Positions 1 through 8,706 of a DNA stretch of 64,000 nucleotides are shown piece by piece. Within the stretch, counting starts at the first letter, position 1; each line of letters begins with the position of its first letter. The stretch covers positions 8,494,001-8,558,000 of the forward strand of contig NZ_BJHV01000001.1 of assembly GCF_005405925.1 (NCBI RefSeq), written 5' to 3'. Position numbers and translations under genes: made by a program. Source of the stretch: Streptomyces antimycoticus. GTDB lineage: Bacteria > Actinomycetota > Actinomycetes > Streptomycetales > Streptomycetaceae. The notes under the pieces are model-generated. The model saw only the letters and a program-made list of their open reading frames with translations. It searched no databases and was not told where the DNA came from.

Positions 1-368
1 TCCTGATCTGCTACGACGTGGAGTTCCCGGAGAACGTACGGGCCCATGCCCTGGCCGGGACCGATCTGCTGCTGGTGCCCACCGCGCAGATGCACCCCTT
101 CGAGTTCGTGGCCGAATCCGTGATTCCGGTGCGGGCCTTCGAGAGCCAGATGTACATCGCGTACGTCAACCGCAGTGGTGTCGAGGGCGAGTTCGACTTC
201 GTGGGCCTGAGCTGTCTGGCGGGGCCCGACGGCGCCACCTGTCTGCGGGCCGGCCGCGGTGAGGAACTCCTCCTCGGCGATGTCGCCCCCAAGCTGCTGA
301 CCACCTCGCGCCGGATCAACCCGTATCTGCGCGACCGCCGCCCCGGTCTGTACTCCTCCCTCAGCTGA
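1..368 (+). CDS. Carbon-nitrogen hydrolase (nitrilase superfamily), C-terminal part
   Basis: The 5' end lies outside the window; the open frame reads from base 3 and stops with TGA at 366-368. The first visible residues are LICYDVEFPE, the nucleophile region of nitrilase-superfamily amidases, so the catalytic Cys is at bases 9-11. Downstream VRAFESQMYIAYVNRSG also fits the family. These enzymes hydrolyse nitriles or amides. The next gene, 82 bases on, is a tryptophan-2-monooxygenase-like flavoprotein, whose expected product would be an amide (indole-3-acetamide if the substrate is Trp). An amidase role on that product is therefore plausible, but this is inferred from context only. The Glu and Lys of the catalytic triad are upstream and cannot be checked. 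Confidence 0.85.
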   Translation, partial: LICYDVEFPENVRAHALAGTDLLLVPTAQMHPFEFVAESVIPVRAFESQMYIAYVNRSGVEGEFDFVGLSCLAGPDGATCLRAGRGEELLLGDVAPKLLTTSRRINPYLRDRRPGLYSSLS

Positions 369-449
369 TCAGTCCTCGGCCGATCCGTCCGGACCCCGCC
401 GCGCCCGAAACACCCCTTTGAGCACCGACCAGCAAGGAATCCGTACCCC

Positions 450-2159
450 ATGACGTCCACGGTGCCCACCGCCGTCCATGACGAGCAGGAAACCCAGGCC
501 CATCAGGCCCTTCCGCCCATGACCATGTTCGGCCCGGACTTCCCCTACGCCTACGACGACTTCCTCGCCCACCCGGCGGGCCTGGGCCAGATACCCGCCA
601 CCGAGCACGGCAACGAGGTCGCGGTCATCGGCGGCGGTCTCTCCGGCCTGGTCACCGCGTACGAGCTGATGAAGATGGGCCTGCGGCCCGTGGTCTACGA
701 GGCCGACCGGATCGGCGGACGGCTGCGCACCGTCGGCTTCGACGGCTGTGACGACGCGCTGACCGCCGAGATGGGGGCGATGCGCTTCCCGCCGTCCTCC
801 ACCGCCCTCCAGCACTACATCGACCTGGTGGGCCTGAAGACCCGGCCGTTCCCCAACCCGCTGGCCCCCGACACCCCCTCGACCGTCGTCGACCTCAAGG
901 GCGAGTCCCACTACGCCCGCACCATCGACGATCTGCCGCCGGTCTACCGCGAGGTGGCCGACGCCTGGAACGCCTGCCTGGAGGAGGGCGCGGACTTCTC
1001 CGACATGAACCGCGCCATCCGCGAGCGGAACGTCCCCCGCATCCGGGAGATCTGGTCGCGGCTGGTCGAGAAGCTGGACAACCAGACCTTCTACGGTTTC
1101 CTCTGCGACTCCACGGCCTTCACCTCCTTCCGCCACCGGGAGATCTTCGGCCAGGTCGGCTTCGGCACCGGCGGCTGGGACACCGACTTCCCCAACTCCA
1201 TCCTGGAGATCCTGCGGGTCGTCTACACCGAGGCCGACGACCACCACCGCGGCATCGTCGGCGGCAGCCAGCAGCTTCCGCTGCGGCTGTGGGAGCGCGA
1301 GCCCGAGAAGATCGTCCACTGGCCCCAGGGCACCTCGCTGTCCTCGCTGCACGGCGGTGAGCCCCGCCCGGCCGTGACCCGGCTGCACCGGGCAGCGGGC
1401 GACCGCGTCGTGGTGACGGACGCGAGCGGTGACATCCGCTCGTACCGGGCGGTGGTCTTCACCGCGCAGTCCTGGATGCTGCTCTCCAAGATCGACTGCG
1501 ATGACTCGCTCTTCCCGATCGACCACTGGACGGCGATCGAGCGCACCCACTACATGGAGTCCAGCAAGCTCTTCGTGCCGGTGGACCGGCCGTTCTGGCT
1601 GGACAAGGACGAGATCACCGGCCGGGACACGATGAGCATGACGCTCACCGACCGGATGACCCGCGGCACCTATCTGCTGGACGACGGCCCGGACCGGCCC
1701 GCCGTCATCTGTCTCTCCTACACCTGGTGCGACGACAGCCTCAAGTGGCTGCCGCTGTCGGCGAACGAGCGGATGGAGGTCATGCTCAAGTCGCTCTCGG
1801 AGATCTATCGGCACGTCGACATCCGCAAGCACATCATCGGCAGCCCGGTCACCGTGTCCTGGGAGAACGAGCCCTACTTCATGGGCGCGTTCAAGGCCAA
1901 TCTGCCCGGCCATTACCGCTATCAGCGCCGGCTGTTCACCCACTTCATGCAGGACCGGCTGCCCGCCGACAAGCGCGGCATCTTCCTCGCGGGCGACGAC
2001 ATCTCCTGGACGGCGGGCTGGGCCGAGGGCGCCATCCAGACCGCGCTCAACGCCGTGTGGGGCGTGATGCACCGCTTCGGCGGCGCCACCGACCCGAAGA
2101 ACCCCGGGCCGGGCGATCTGTACGACGAGATCGCGCCCGTCGAGCTCCCCGAGGACTGA
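450..2159 (+). CDS. Flavin amine oxidase, tryptophan 2-monooxygenase (IaaM)-like
   Basis: This 569-residue FAD-dependent oxidase has its dinucleotide-binding motif VAVIGGGLSGLVTAYEL near residues 57-73. It carries motifs I associate with bacterial tryptophan 2-monooxygenase: EMGAMRFPPS near residue 108, SSKLF, LSYTWCDD, GAFKANLPG and a C-terminal FAD-contact segment GWAEGAIQTALN near 523-534. The family converts an L-amino acid to an amide with loss of CO2 (Trp to indole-3-acetamide) or acts as an L-amino acid oxidase. The amidase-family gene just upstream would complete a two-step route to an organic acid such as indole-3-acetate. Substrate identity is inferred; another aromatic amino acid is possible. 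ATG start; the first 50 residues are poorly conserved. Confidence 0.85.
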   Translation: MTSTVPTAVHDEQETQAHQALPPMTMFGPDFPYAYDDFLAHPAGLGQIPATEHGNEVAVIGGGLSGLVTAYELMKMGLRPVVYEADRIGGRLRTVGFDGCDDALTAEMGAMRFPPSSTALQHYIDLVGLKTRPFPNPLAPDTPSTVVDLKGESHYARTIDDLPPVYREVADAWNACLEEGADFSDMNRAIRERNVPRIREIWSRLVEKLDNQTFYGFLCDSTAFTSFRHREIFGQVGFGTGGWDTDFPNSILEILRVVYTEADDHHRGIVGGSQQLPLRLWEREPEKIVHWPQGTSLSSLHGGEPRPAVTRLHRAAGDRVVVTDASGDIRSYRAVVFTAQSWMLLSKIDCDDSLFPIDHWTAIERTHYMESSKLFVPVDRPFWLDKDEITGRDTMSMTLTDRMTRGTYLLDDGPDRPAVICLSYTWCDDSLKWLPLSANERMEVMLKSLSEIYRHVDIRKHIIGSPVTVSWENEPYFMGAFKANLPGHYRYQRRLFTHFMQDRLPADKRGIFLAGDDISWTAGWAEGAIQTALNAVWGVMHRFGGATDPKNPGPGDLYDEIAPVELPED

Positions 2160-2201
2160 GCCGGTCCCGGGGCCGTTACGCCGCGACGGCGGGCCGCTGC
2201 G

Positions 2202-2933
2202 TCAAGGGCGGGCCGTGGCGTCGTCGGCGGGTCGTCGCGCCGATGGCAGAGGAGTGAGCAGAAAGCGCCCGACCAGACCCACGGTCGCGTCGACGCGCTC
2301 CGCGAACTCCGCCGCCAGCTCCGGCACCCCGCGCAGCCCCCACAGGGCGCGGAACGCCGCCCATGCGGCGTCCCGCGCCTTCTCCAGGCTCCAGGAGCCC
2401 ACGAGATGGGTGAGCGGATCGGCCACGTCCAGCAGGTCGGGGCCGGGCATCAGCTCCTCCCGGATCCGCTCCTCCATCCCCGTGAGCAGCGCGCCGATCC
2501 GGTCGAAGTCGCCCTCCAGGGCGTCCGGTTCAAGGTCCCGGGCCCGGCAGGTGTCCAGCAGCGCGAGCGCCAGGTCATGGCCGATATGGGCGTTGATCCC
2601 GGCGAGTGCGAACTGCACCGGCCGCACCCCCGGATGGCGCCGCAGCTGGAACAGCGGCCGCCAGCAGGCGGGTGGCCGCCCGCCCGTGGTCACCGCGTCG
2701 ACCGCCGCCAGATAGCGCTCGGCGAACCGCACGTCCAGCTCCTGGGTGGCGGACGGGTCGTGGAAGTACCCGTCCGTGAGCCGGCGGCCGACCTCCTCGG
2801 TGACCGACAGGTACACCCCGTTGAAGACCGCCACCCCGTCCCTGGGCGGCAGCGCCGCGCCGAGCGCGCTCATGCGCGCCACGACGCTCTGCACGGTGCG
2901 CGGGGCGAGCCGCGCGTGCGTGGGCATCGTCAT
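2202..2933 (-). CDS. DUF5995 family protein
   Basis: This 243-residue protein starts at the ATG whose complement is 2931-2933; the frame stays open further upstream but that stretch is not protein-like. The segments GVYLSVTEEV, LDVRFAERYL, CWRPLF and VQFALAGINAHIGHDLALAL match what I know of DUF5995, an actinobacterial family of unknown function. The His residues in the INAHIGHDLA helix could bind a ligand or metal, but that is a guess. There is no signal peptide and no membrane segment. It converges on the oxidase gene and lies in line with the epimerase upstream on the same strand, about 90 bases away. Confidence 0.75.
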   Translation of the reverse strand: MTMPTHARLAPRTVQSVVARMSALGAALPPRDGVAVFNGVYLSVTEEVGRRLTDGYFHDPSATQELDVRFAERYLAAVDAVTTGGRPPACWRPLFQLRRHPGVRPVQFALAGINAHIGHDLALALLDTCRARDLEPDALEGDFDRIGALLTGMEERIREELMPGPDLLDVADPLTHLVGSWSLEKARDAAWAAFRALWGLRGVPELAAEFAERVDATVGLVGRFLLTPLPSARRPADDATARP

Positions 2934-3021
2934 GGACGCCAGGGTGGCAGGTGGGAGAGGTGCGGTCCTGCCGTACGCCGCCGCTTCCCCTGGACGGCCT
3001 AACGACCCGTCAACCGCCGTA

Positions 3022-3906
3022 TCACAGCACCCCCGCGTCGCGGGCCGTCCAGATCGACGGATACAGCGGCCGCCAGCCCAGCTCATCGCGGAGCCGGAGG
3101 TTGGAGGTGATCCCGGACCAGGGGTCGTCGTCCTTCCGCCCGGTCATGCCCTCGGGCAGCGGCGCGCCCATGAGCTGGTGGATTTCGACGACGGTCGCCG
3201 GGGCGTCGTCGACGATGTTGTACTTGCGGCCCGACACCGAGCCGCCGGCCGTGCCGCCCGGGGCGCGCAGCAGCCGCAGCAGCGCCGATGTCGCGTCGGC
3301 GTGGTGGACCATGGCGAGCCGCTGGCTCCCGGCCCAGGCCCGCGAGTGCGGCAGAAAGTTCGCCACATGCGGATCGCCGTCCCCGTACACGAAGGCCAGG
3401 CTGCCGATCCGCAGATCGAGGCCGTGCTCGCGGTACAGCGCCAGCAGCTCCCGCTCCGCCTCCGCCTTCGAGGCGGGGTAGGCGCCCCACAGCAGACCGC
3501 CGGGCACGCTCTCGTCGTCCTCCGTGAACGGCCGGCCGCGCGAGGCGCCGTACACCAGATTGGTGCTGACCTGGAGGAACCGGCTCGTCCCGGCCTCGAC
3601 CGCGGCTCGTCCGAGCGCGACCGCCGCGTCCCGGTTGACCGCCCACGCCTCCTCGTCCGGCACCCCGCGGAAGGCCGCCGCGATGTTGACCACCGCGTGC
3701 ACCCCCTCCATGGCCCTCCGCAGATCCTTCTCCTCGCGCAGATCACCCACCGTGAGCTGCGCGCCCTGGGCCGCGAAGGGCGCACCGCGCTCCTCGTCGC
3801 GCACCAGCACCCGTACCTCGGTACCGGCCGCGGGCCGCTCCAGCAGCCGCTTGGTGAACCGCCGTCCCACCTGGCCGGTCGCACCCGTCACCAGAATCAA
3901 GGGCAT
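3022..3906 (-). CDS. NAD-dependent epimerase/dehydratase (extended SDR)
   Basis: The protein has an N-terminal Rossmann motif LVTGATGQVGRRF and the catalytic YPASK sequence (YxxxK) about residue 150, so it is an intact extended short-chain dehydrogenase acting on an NDP-sugar or similar substrate. Two in-frame ATGs occur (complements 3910-3912 and 3904-3906). The second is preferred because an AAAGG sits about 9 bases before it but only 3 before the first. It is divergent from an XRE regulator at 4036, with a perfect inverted repeat between them, so the pair is probably a regulator and its target. The substrate is not predictable. Confidence 0.85.
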   Translation of the reverse strand: MPLILVTGATGQVGRRFTKRLLERPAAGTEVRVLVRDEERGAPFAAQGAQLTVGDLREEKDLRRAMEGVHAVVNIAAAFRGVPDEEAWAVNRDAAVALGRAAVEAGTSRFLQVSTNLVYGASRGRPFTEDDESVPGGLLWGAYPASKAEAERELLALYREHGLDLRIGSLAFVYGDGDPHVANFLPHSRAWAGSQRLAMVHHADATSALLRLLRAPGGTAGGSVSGRKYNIVDDAPATVVEIHQLMGAPLPEGMTGRKDDDPWSGITSNLRLRDELGWRPLYPSIWTARDAGVL

Positions 3907-3980
3907 CAGCATCCGCCTTTCGTCTCGATCGCTCGGCCTCAGCCTGCGACGGCCTCGGCGGGGCCGGGAGAGACCTGCCC

Positions 3981-4005
3981 ATCCAGGGATCGGCAGACCC
4001 TGGAT
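3981..4005. promoter_or_regulatory. Inverted repeat between epimerase and XRE regulator
   Basis: ATCCAGGG and its exact complement CCCTGGAT are separated by 9 bases in the short divergent intergenic region. Position and symmetry suggest the operator of the adjacent XRE-family regulator, acting on both genes. A helical spacing of 17 between arm starts fits a dimeric regulator. No binding data can be read from sequence. Confidence 0.5.
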
Positions 4006-4035
4006 ACCCGGCGCGGGCGCGGCGACCATGGGAGC

Positions 4036-4917
4036 GTGCATCGATCGGAGCTCGCCGACTTCCTGCGCCGCTGCCGCGCCCGCCTCGGCCCCGCCGAGGT
4101 GGGGCTGACGTCCGGCCCCCGGCGCCGTACGCCCGGACTGCGCCGGGAGGAGGTGGCCCAGCTCGCGGGCATGTCACCGGACTACTACACCCGGCTGGAG
4201 CAGGCCCGCGGCCCGCGCCCGTCCCGCCAGATGCTGACCGCGCTGGCCCGGGCGCTGCGGCTCACCGACGACGAGCGCGACTATCTCTTCCACCTGGTGG
4301 GGGAGGAGCCGCCGCGCGACCGCAGCACCTCGGAGCATGTGCGGCCCGGCCTGCTCAGGGTGCTGGACCGGCTGTTCGACACCCCGGCCCAGGTGATCAC
4401 CGACTGGGGCGAGGTGCTGGCGCAGAACGCGATGGCGGCGGCGCTGGTCGGCGACATCACGGCGCGGCCGCCCGGCGACCGCAATATCGTCCGGAGCTTC
4501 TTCACCCGGCCCGGCGACGACTCCGGCGCCCCCGGGATCTTCCCGAGCGAGGAGATCGAGGAGCATGCCCGGCTGCATGTGGCCAACCTCCGCGCCGTGC
4601 TCGCGGCCCGCCCCGACGACCCGGGCCCGGCGGGCCTGGTGGCCGAACTGCTCTCGGTGAGCGCCGAGTTCGCGGCGCTGTGGGAGGCCCATGAGGTGGC
4701 CGTACGGCACTCCTCGGTCAAGCGGTTCGTCCACCCGGTGGTGGGCACGATGGAGCTGGACTGCGAGGTCCTGCTGAGCTCCGAACACGCCCAGCGGCTG
4801 ATCGTCCACACCGCCCGCCCCGGCAGCGAGTCCGCCGAGCGGCTCGAACTGCTCCGGGTGCTGGGCCTGCAGGACCTCGCCCCGCGGGGAGGGCAGGACC
4901 TCGCCCCGCGGGGATGA
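4036..4917 (+). CDS. XRE-family regulator with MmyB-like ligand-binding domain
   Basis: This 293-residue protein starts at GTG 4036. The helix-turn-helix is at about residues 36-65 (RREEVAQLAGMSPDYYTRLE). It is followed by an MmyB-type C-terminal domain from about residue 100 (AQVITDWGEVLAQNAMAAAL) that in relatives binds a small hydrophobic ligand. These regulators are often divergent from an oxidoreductase they control, as here with the epimerase at 3022. The extreme C-terminus holds a short repeat, LQDLAPRGGQDLAPRG, from a duplicated 18-base stretch. Fold is certain, target and ligand are inferred. Confidence 0.88.
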   Translation: MHRSELADFLRRCRARLGPAEVGLTSGPRRRTPGLRREEVAQLAGMSPDYYTRLEQARGPRPSRQMLTALARALRLTDDERDYLFHLVGEEPPRDRSTSEHVRPGLLRVLDRLFDTPAQVITDWGEVLAQNAMAAALVGDITARPPGDRNIVRSFFTRPGDDSGAPGIFPSEEIEEHARLHVANLRAVLAARPDDPGPAGLVAELLSVSAEFAALWEAHEVAVRHSSVKRFVHPVVGTMELDCEVLLSSEHAQRLIVHTARPGSESAERLELLRVLGLQDLAPRGGQDLAPRG

Positions 4918-4929
4918 GTGCTTCAGCGG

Positions 4930-6312
4930 TCAGGCCGGCCGGTCGTCGTCGTATTCGCTGGTGCCCGCGTCCAGCAGGGGCTCCTGCGGCTTGAGATGGG
5001 CCGGGGCCAGGGCGCGCAGCACGTGGTAGCCGAGCAGCACCACGATCGTGCCGAGGGCGATCCCGCCCAGCTCGAAGTTCTTGCTGACCTTCAGGCTGAC
5101 GCCGCCGACGCCGATGATGACGCCCGCCGCGACCGGCACCAGATTGAGCGGATTGCGCAGGTCCACCTTGTTGTGCACCCAGATCTGCGCACCCAGCAGC
5201 CCGATCATGCCGTAGAGGATGACGGTGATCCCGCCCAGCACCCCGCCCGGCACCGCCGCCACCACCGCGCCGAACTTGGGGCAGAGCCCGAAGAGCAGCG
5301 CGAAGCCCGCGGCCGCCCAGTACGCGGCGGTGGAGTAGACCCGGGTGGCCGCCATGACCCCGATGTTCTCGGAGTACGTCGTATTGGCCGGGCCGCCGAC
5401 CGATGTGGAGATCATGGTCGCCGCGCCGTCCGCGGCGATCGCCGTGCCCAGCTGGTCGTCCAGCGGATCGCCGATCATCTCGCCGACCGCCTTCACATGC
5501 CCGGCGTTCTCGGCGATCAGGGCGATCACGACCGGCAGCGCCACCAGCACCGCCGACCAGTGGAAGCTGGGCGCGTGCAGCGACGGCAGACCGATCCAGT
5601 CCGCCTTGGCCACACCGGACAGATCCAGCCGCCAGTGGTCGGTGACCCGTCCGCTGCCGTCGATCGAGTGGATCCTGCCGAAGACGCGGTCGAGGACCCA
5701 GGAGACCGCATAGCCGAAGACCAGCCCCAGGAAGATCGCGATACGCGACCAGAAGCCCCGCAGACAGACCACCGCCGCCCCGGTGACCAGCATCGTCAGC
5801 AGCGCGGTCCACTGATCGGCGGGCCAGTACGTACCGGCGGTCACCGGTGCGAGATTGAACCCGATCAGCATGACCACCGCACCGGTCACCACCGGCGGCA
5901 TCGCCGCGTGGATGATCCGGGCGCCGAATTTCCGTACCGCCAGACCGCTCAGCAGCAGCACCCCGCCGACCACCAGGATCGCCCCGGTGACGGCGGCGCT
6001 GCCGCCGCCCTGCGCCCTGATCGCGGCGGCCACCCCGACGAAGGACAGGCTGCACCCCAGATAGCTGGGGATCCGGCCGCGGGTCGCCAGCAGGAAGAGG
6101 ATGGTCGCGACGCCGGACATCATGATCGCGAGGTTGGGGTCGAGCCCCATCAGCACCGGGGCGACAAAGCTGGCCCCGAACATGGCCACGACATGCTGTG
6201 CGCCGAGCCCCGCCGTCCTCGGCCATGACAGCCGCTCATCCGGCTTGACGACGGCGCCCGGGGCGGGGGTGCGCCCATCGCCGTGCAGGGTCCAGCGCAC
6301 GCCGAGGCCCAT
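4930..6312 (-). CDS. NCS2-family uracil/xanthine permease
   Basis: This 460-residue polytopic membrane protein matches the nucleobase-cation symporter 2 family. AQHVVAMFGASFVAPVLMGL forms the first membrane helix region. Later come the NAGH stretch (residues in LIAENAGHVKAVGEM, the substrate-site QNxG/NxGx region of the family) and GGPANTTYSENIGVMAATRVYS, which closely follows UraA-type transporters. It would import uracil or another nucleobase with protons. ATG start with complement at 6310-6312. It converges on the XRE gene, only 12 bases apart. No purine-type riboswitch is seen upstream. Confidence 0.9.
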   Translation of the reverse strand: MGLGVRWTLHGDGRTPAPGAVVKPDERLSWPRTAGLGAQHVVAMFGASFVAPVLMGLDPNLAIMMSGVATILFLLATRGRIPSYLGCSLSFVGVAAAIRAQGGGSAAVTGAILVVGGVLLLSGLAVRKFGARIIHAAMPPVVTGAVVMLIGFNLAPVTAGTYWPADQWTALLTMLVTGAAVVCLRGFWSRIAIFLGLVFGYAVSWVLDRVFGRIHSIDGSGRVTDHWRLDLSGVAKADWIGLPSLHAPSFHWSAVLVALPVVIALIAENAGHVKAVGEMIGDPLDDQLGTAIAADGAATMISTSVGGPANTTYSENIGVMAATRVYSTAAYWAAAGFALLFGLCPKFGAVVAAVPGGVLGGITVILYGMIGLLGAQIWVHNKVDLRNPLNLVPVAAGVIIGVGGVSLKVSKNFELGGIALGTIVVLLGYHVLRALAPAHLKPQEPLLDAGTSEYDDDRPA

Positions 6313-6381
6313 GACTGCTCCACTTCATCGCTACGGGGAATTCGCAGCAATGTTAGTTGGCCGAAATTGTGCGCCTTGCAG

Positions 6382-7257
6382 CTATGTGCGGATGCCCTCG
6401 GCGACGCCCTCGGTGAAGTCCTCGGCCAGTGACTGTGCCTCGGCGTAGGAGGGCAGGTCGGCGGCCTGATGGGCAGGGGCAGGCGCGTCGGGGTGGGCGA
6501 TCGTCCAGGCCAGCTCGACGGCGCGGTCCAGGGCGGCCCGGAAGAGCAGCGAACCGCAGCTGATCCGCCGCACCCCGAGCTCCGCGAGGCGCTCATAGGT
6601 GTGGCGGCCGGGGGTGAAGAGGATGTTCAGCGGGGTTTCGCCGAGGTCGTCGGTCAGGGCGCCGATGTCGTGCTCATCGGTGAGCGCGGGCACGAAGACC
6701 CCGTCCGCGCCTGCCCGCACATACGCCTCGATGCGTTCGGCGGCCGCGGACAGCGAGGGAGGGGTGTCACCACCGATCGCGGCGAGCCAGTGGGTGTCGG
6801 TCCGCGCGTTCACGAACAGCCGGGGCACCCGCTCCTTGACGGCCGCGAGCACCGCGCACTGCCGGGCCAGTGGCGCGAGGGTGCCGTCGGGGCGGCCGTC
6901 CTCGATGTTCACGCCGACCACCCCGGCCCGGTCCAGCTCGGCCGCGAGCGCCGCGACCTCCTCGGGCCGCTCGCTGCACCCGCCCTCGATGTCGACGCTC
7001 ACCAGCGCCGGGAGCCGGGTGATGCCGCGGGCGAGGGCGAGGGTCTCGTCGCGGGCGGCGCCCGTCGCGTCCGGCAGCCCGGCCGCCGCGGCCACGCCGA
7101 GGCTGGTGGTGCCGATGGCGGGGAAGCCGCGCCGGACCAGGGCGGCGGCGGAGGCGTGGTCCCAGGCGTTGGGCAGCAGCAGCGGCCGTTCGCCGTGGTG
7201 GAGCCGGCGGAAGGCGGTGTGGCGGTCGGGCGCCGGGGCGCCGCTCTTGTCGCTCAT
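6382..7257 (-). CDS. Isocitrate lyase / phosphoenolpyruvate mutase family protein
   Basis: This 291-residue TIM-barrel protein contains PNAWDHASAAALVRRGFPAIGTTSLG at the N-terminus (acceptor-site loop), LVSVDIEGG with the metal-binding Asp, and GVNIEDG. Family members include PEP mutase, carboxyPEP phosphonomutase-like enzymes, 2-methylisocitrate lyase and oxaloacetate decarboxylases. The cysteine-containing gating loop of true isocitrate lyases (KKCGH) is absent. No phosphonate genes are nearby, so a housekeeping C-C or C-P lyase-like activity of unknown substrate is the safest call. It lies head-to-tail with the permease at 4930, about 70 bases away. Confidence 0.85.
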   Translation of the reverse strand: MSDKSGAPAPDRHTAFRRLHHGERPLLLPNAWDHASAAALVRRGFPAIGTTSLGVAAAAGLPDATGAARDETLALARGITRLPALVSVDIEGGCSERPEEVAALAAELDRAGVVGVNIEDGRPDGTLAPLARQCAVLAAVKERVPRLFVNARTDTHWLAAIGGDTPPSLSAAAERIEAYVRAGADGVFVPALTDEHDIGALTDDLGETPLNILFTPGRHTYERLAELGVRRISCGSLLFRAALDRAVELAWTIAHPDAPAPAHQAADLPSYAEAQSLAEDFTEGVAEGIRT

Positions 7258-7295
7258 ATCACCGACCGTAGGGCCGGAACACTTCGGCGCTCACC

Positions 7296-7365
7296 GAACA
7301 GTGGCCCTGGCCCCACCCCCGCCCCGTCAGGAACAGTGGCTCTGGCTCCACCCCCGCCCCGTCAG
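7296..7365. repeat. Two tandem 35-bp direct repeats
   Basis: Bases 7296-7330 and 7331-7365 are near-identical 35-bp units that differ at two positions. They fill the gap between the PEP-mutase-like gene and the MFS gene, and the last bases overlap the MFS stop codon. They are probably a replication-slippage product; no function is evident. Confidence 0.8.
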
Positions 7366-8594
7366 GGAAGCGTGGCCCGGGAGGCGGACGGGTCGGGGTG
7401 CGAGGCGGGGTTCGCGGCGTCCGTCTCCGCCGGGGTCCGCAGCACCCCCGCCCCCGCCACCAGCCCCAGCGTCAACGTCGTGACCAGGCAGAACGAGATC
7501 GTCAGCGAGGTCAGGTCCGCGATCGAGCCCATGGCCGCCGGAGCGATCAGACCCGAGGTGTACGTGATCGTGGCGACGCCCGCGATGGCCTGGCTCGGGG
7601 CCGGGCCGCTGCGCCCGGCGGCGGCGAAGGCCAGCGGCACCACGACCGCGATGCCCAGTCCGATGAGGCCGAATCCGGCGATGGCGAGGGCGGCGCCGGG
7701 GGCGGTGACCACGAGGACGCCGCCGGCGGTGGCGAGGAGGCCGCCGGTCCGTACGGTCCGCACCGGCCCGAAGCGGCTCACCACCGCGTCCCCGATGAGC
7801 CGGGCGCCGGCCATCGTGCAGGAGAAGGCGGTGGTGCAGGCGGCGGCGACACCGGGGGAGGAGTCCATGACATCGCGCAGATAGACCGCCGACCAGTCCA
7901 GGCTCGCCCCCTCGGCGAAGACCGCGCAGAATCCCACCGCGCCGATGATCAGCGCGGAGCGGGGCGGGAGCGCGAACCGGGGCGGCGGGTGCTCCTCTGG
8001 GGCGCTGCGCAGGTCGAGGACCCAGTGGCAGGCCACCGCGCCGAGCACCGTGAGGACCCCGGCGGCGATGGCGAGGTGGAGCCGGGCGTCGGCCTCGGCA
8101 TGCGCGGCGATCGTGCCCGCCGCCGAGCCGGTGAGCGCTCCCGCGCTCCACATGCCGTGCAGCCCGGACATGATCGAACGGCCGAGGCGGTTCTCGACCT
8201 CCACACCGAGGGCGTTCATGGCGACGTCGGACGTCCCGGCGGTCGCCCCGAAGACGAAGAGCGCACCGCACAGCCAGACAAGACCGGGCGCCAGCGGGGG
8301 CATCACCAGCCAGGCGGTCCACAGGGCGAGCAGTCCGCGCAGCGCCGCGCGGGCGCCGAAGCGATGGCTGATCCGCCCGGCCAGGGGCATCGCGACCGAG
8401 GCCCCGATGGCGGGAAAGGCGAGTGCGAGGCCGAGTTGACCGGCGCTGAGGTCCAGCCGCTCCTGGATCCAGGGGATACGGGTGGCGAAGTTGCCGGTCA
8501 CCGCGCCGTGCACGGCGAACACTGCCGCCACGGCGATCCGCGCCCGCCGTACGGGGCGCATCTCGGACGCCCCGGCTTCCTTGAGCCTGCCCAT
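7362..8594 (-). CDS. Major facilitator superfamily transporter
   Basis: This 410-residue protein has about 12 predicted membrane segments and the MFS loop motif GRISHRFGARAAL between TM2 and TM3. The start is the ATG with complement 8592-8594, preceded by a GGGGAGG-type ribosome site; the longer frame to 8639 has no such site. The N-terminal RIPWIQERLDLSAGQLGLAL resembles YbjJ/fucose-permease-like MFS proteins. It is divergent from a ROK regulator at 8707 with a strong inverted repeat between them, suggesting sugar or sugar-derivative transport under ROK control. Confidence 0.88.
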   Translation of the reverse strand: MGRLKEAGASEMRPVRRARIAVAAVFAVHGAVTGNFATRIPWIQERLDLSAGQLGLALAFPAIGASVAMPLAGRISHRFGARAALRGLLALWTAWLVMPPLAPGLVWLCGALFVFGATAGTSDVAMNALGVEVENRLGRSIMSGLHGMWSAGALTGSAAGTIAAHAEADARLHLAIAAGVLTVLGAVACHWVLDLRSAPEEHPPPRFALPPRSALIIGAVGFCAVFAEGASLDWSAVYLRDVMDSSPGVAAACTTAFSCTMAGARLIGDAVVSRFGPVRTVRTGGLLATAGGVLVVTAPGAALAIAGFGLIGLGIAVVVPLAFAAAGRSGPAPSQAIAGVATITYTSGLIAPAAMGSIADLTSLTISFCLVTTLTLGLVAGAGVLRTPAETDAANPASHPDPSASRATLP

Positions 8595-8645
8595 GCCTGT
8601 CGCACCCTCCCCGTAGCGCCGGCCCGTGCCGTGGTCCACGGGAAA

Positions 8646-8668
8646 CTATCAGGAAGGGTCCCTGATAG
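8646..8668. promoter_or_regulatory. Inverted repeat operator in MFS/ROK divergent promoter
   Basis: CTATCAGG and CCTGATAG are perfect 8-base arms with a 7-base spacer. The site lies about 40 bases from the ROK start and 50 bases from the MFS start. ROK repressors bind such dyads, so this is the probable operator for auto-control and for MFS control. Confidence 0.6.
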
Positions 8669-8706
8669 ATAGGGCTTTTCCCGTGGCCTTCTGGAAGGAT
8701 CCCGGC

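Noticed and set aside
369..2072. Long minus-strand open frame opposite the oxidase gene
   Set aside because: It is the antisense shadow of a high-GC gene; the protein has no family features and is rich in Arg, Gly and Val, as such shadows are. The same applies to 36849-38540, 38622-41150 and 45476-48367.
6382..7257. Phosphonate biosynthesis through PEP mutase
   Set aside because: The family includes PEP mutase, but there is no phosphonopyruvate decarboxylase or other phosphonate gene near it.
7296..7365. Direct repeats considered as a CRISPR array
   Set aside because: Two 35-bp units with no spacers between them and no cas genes nearby; a simple tandem duplication explains them.
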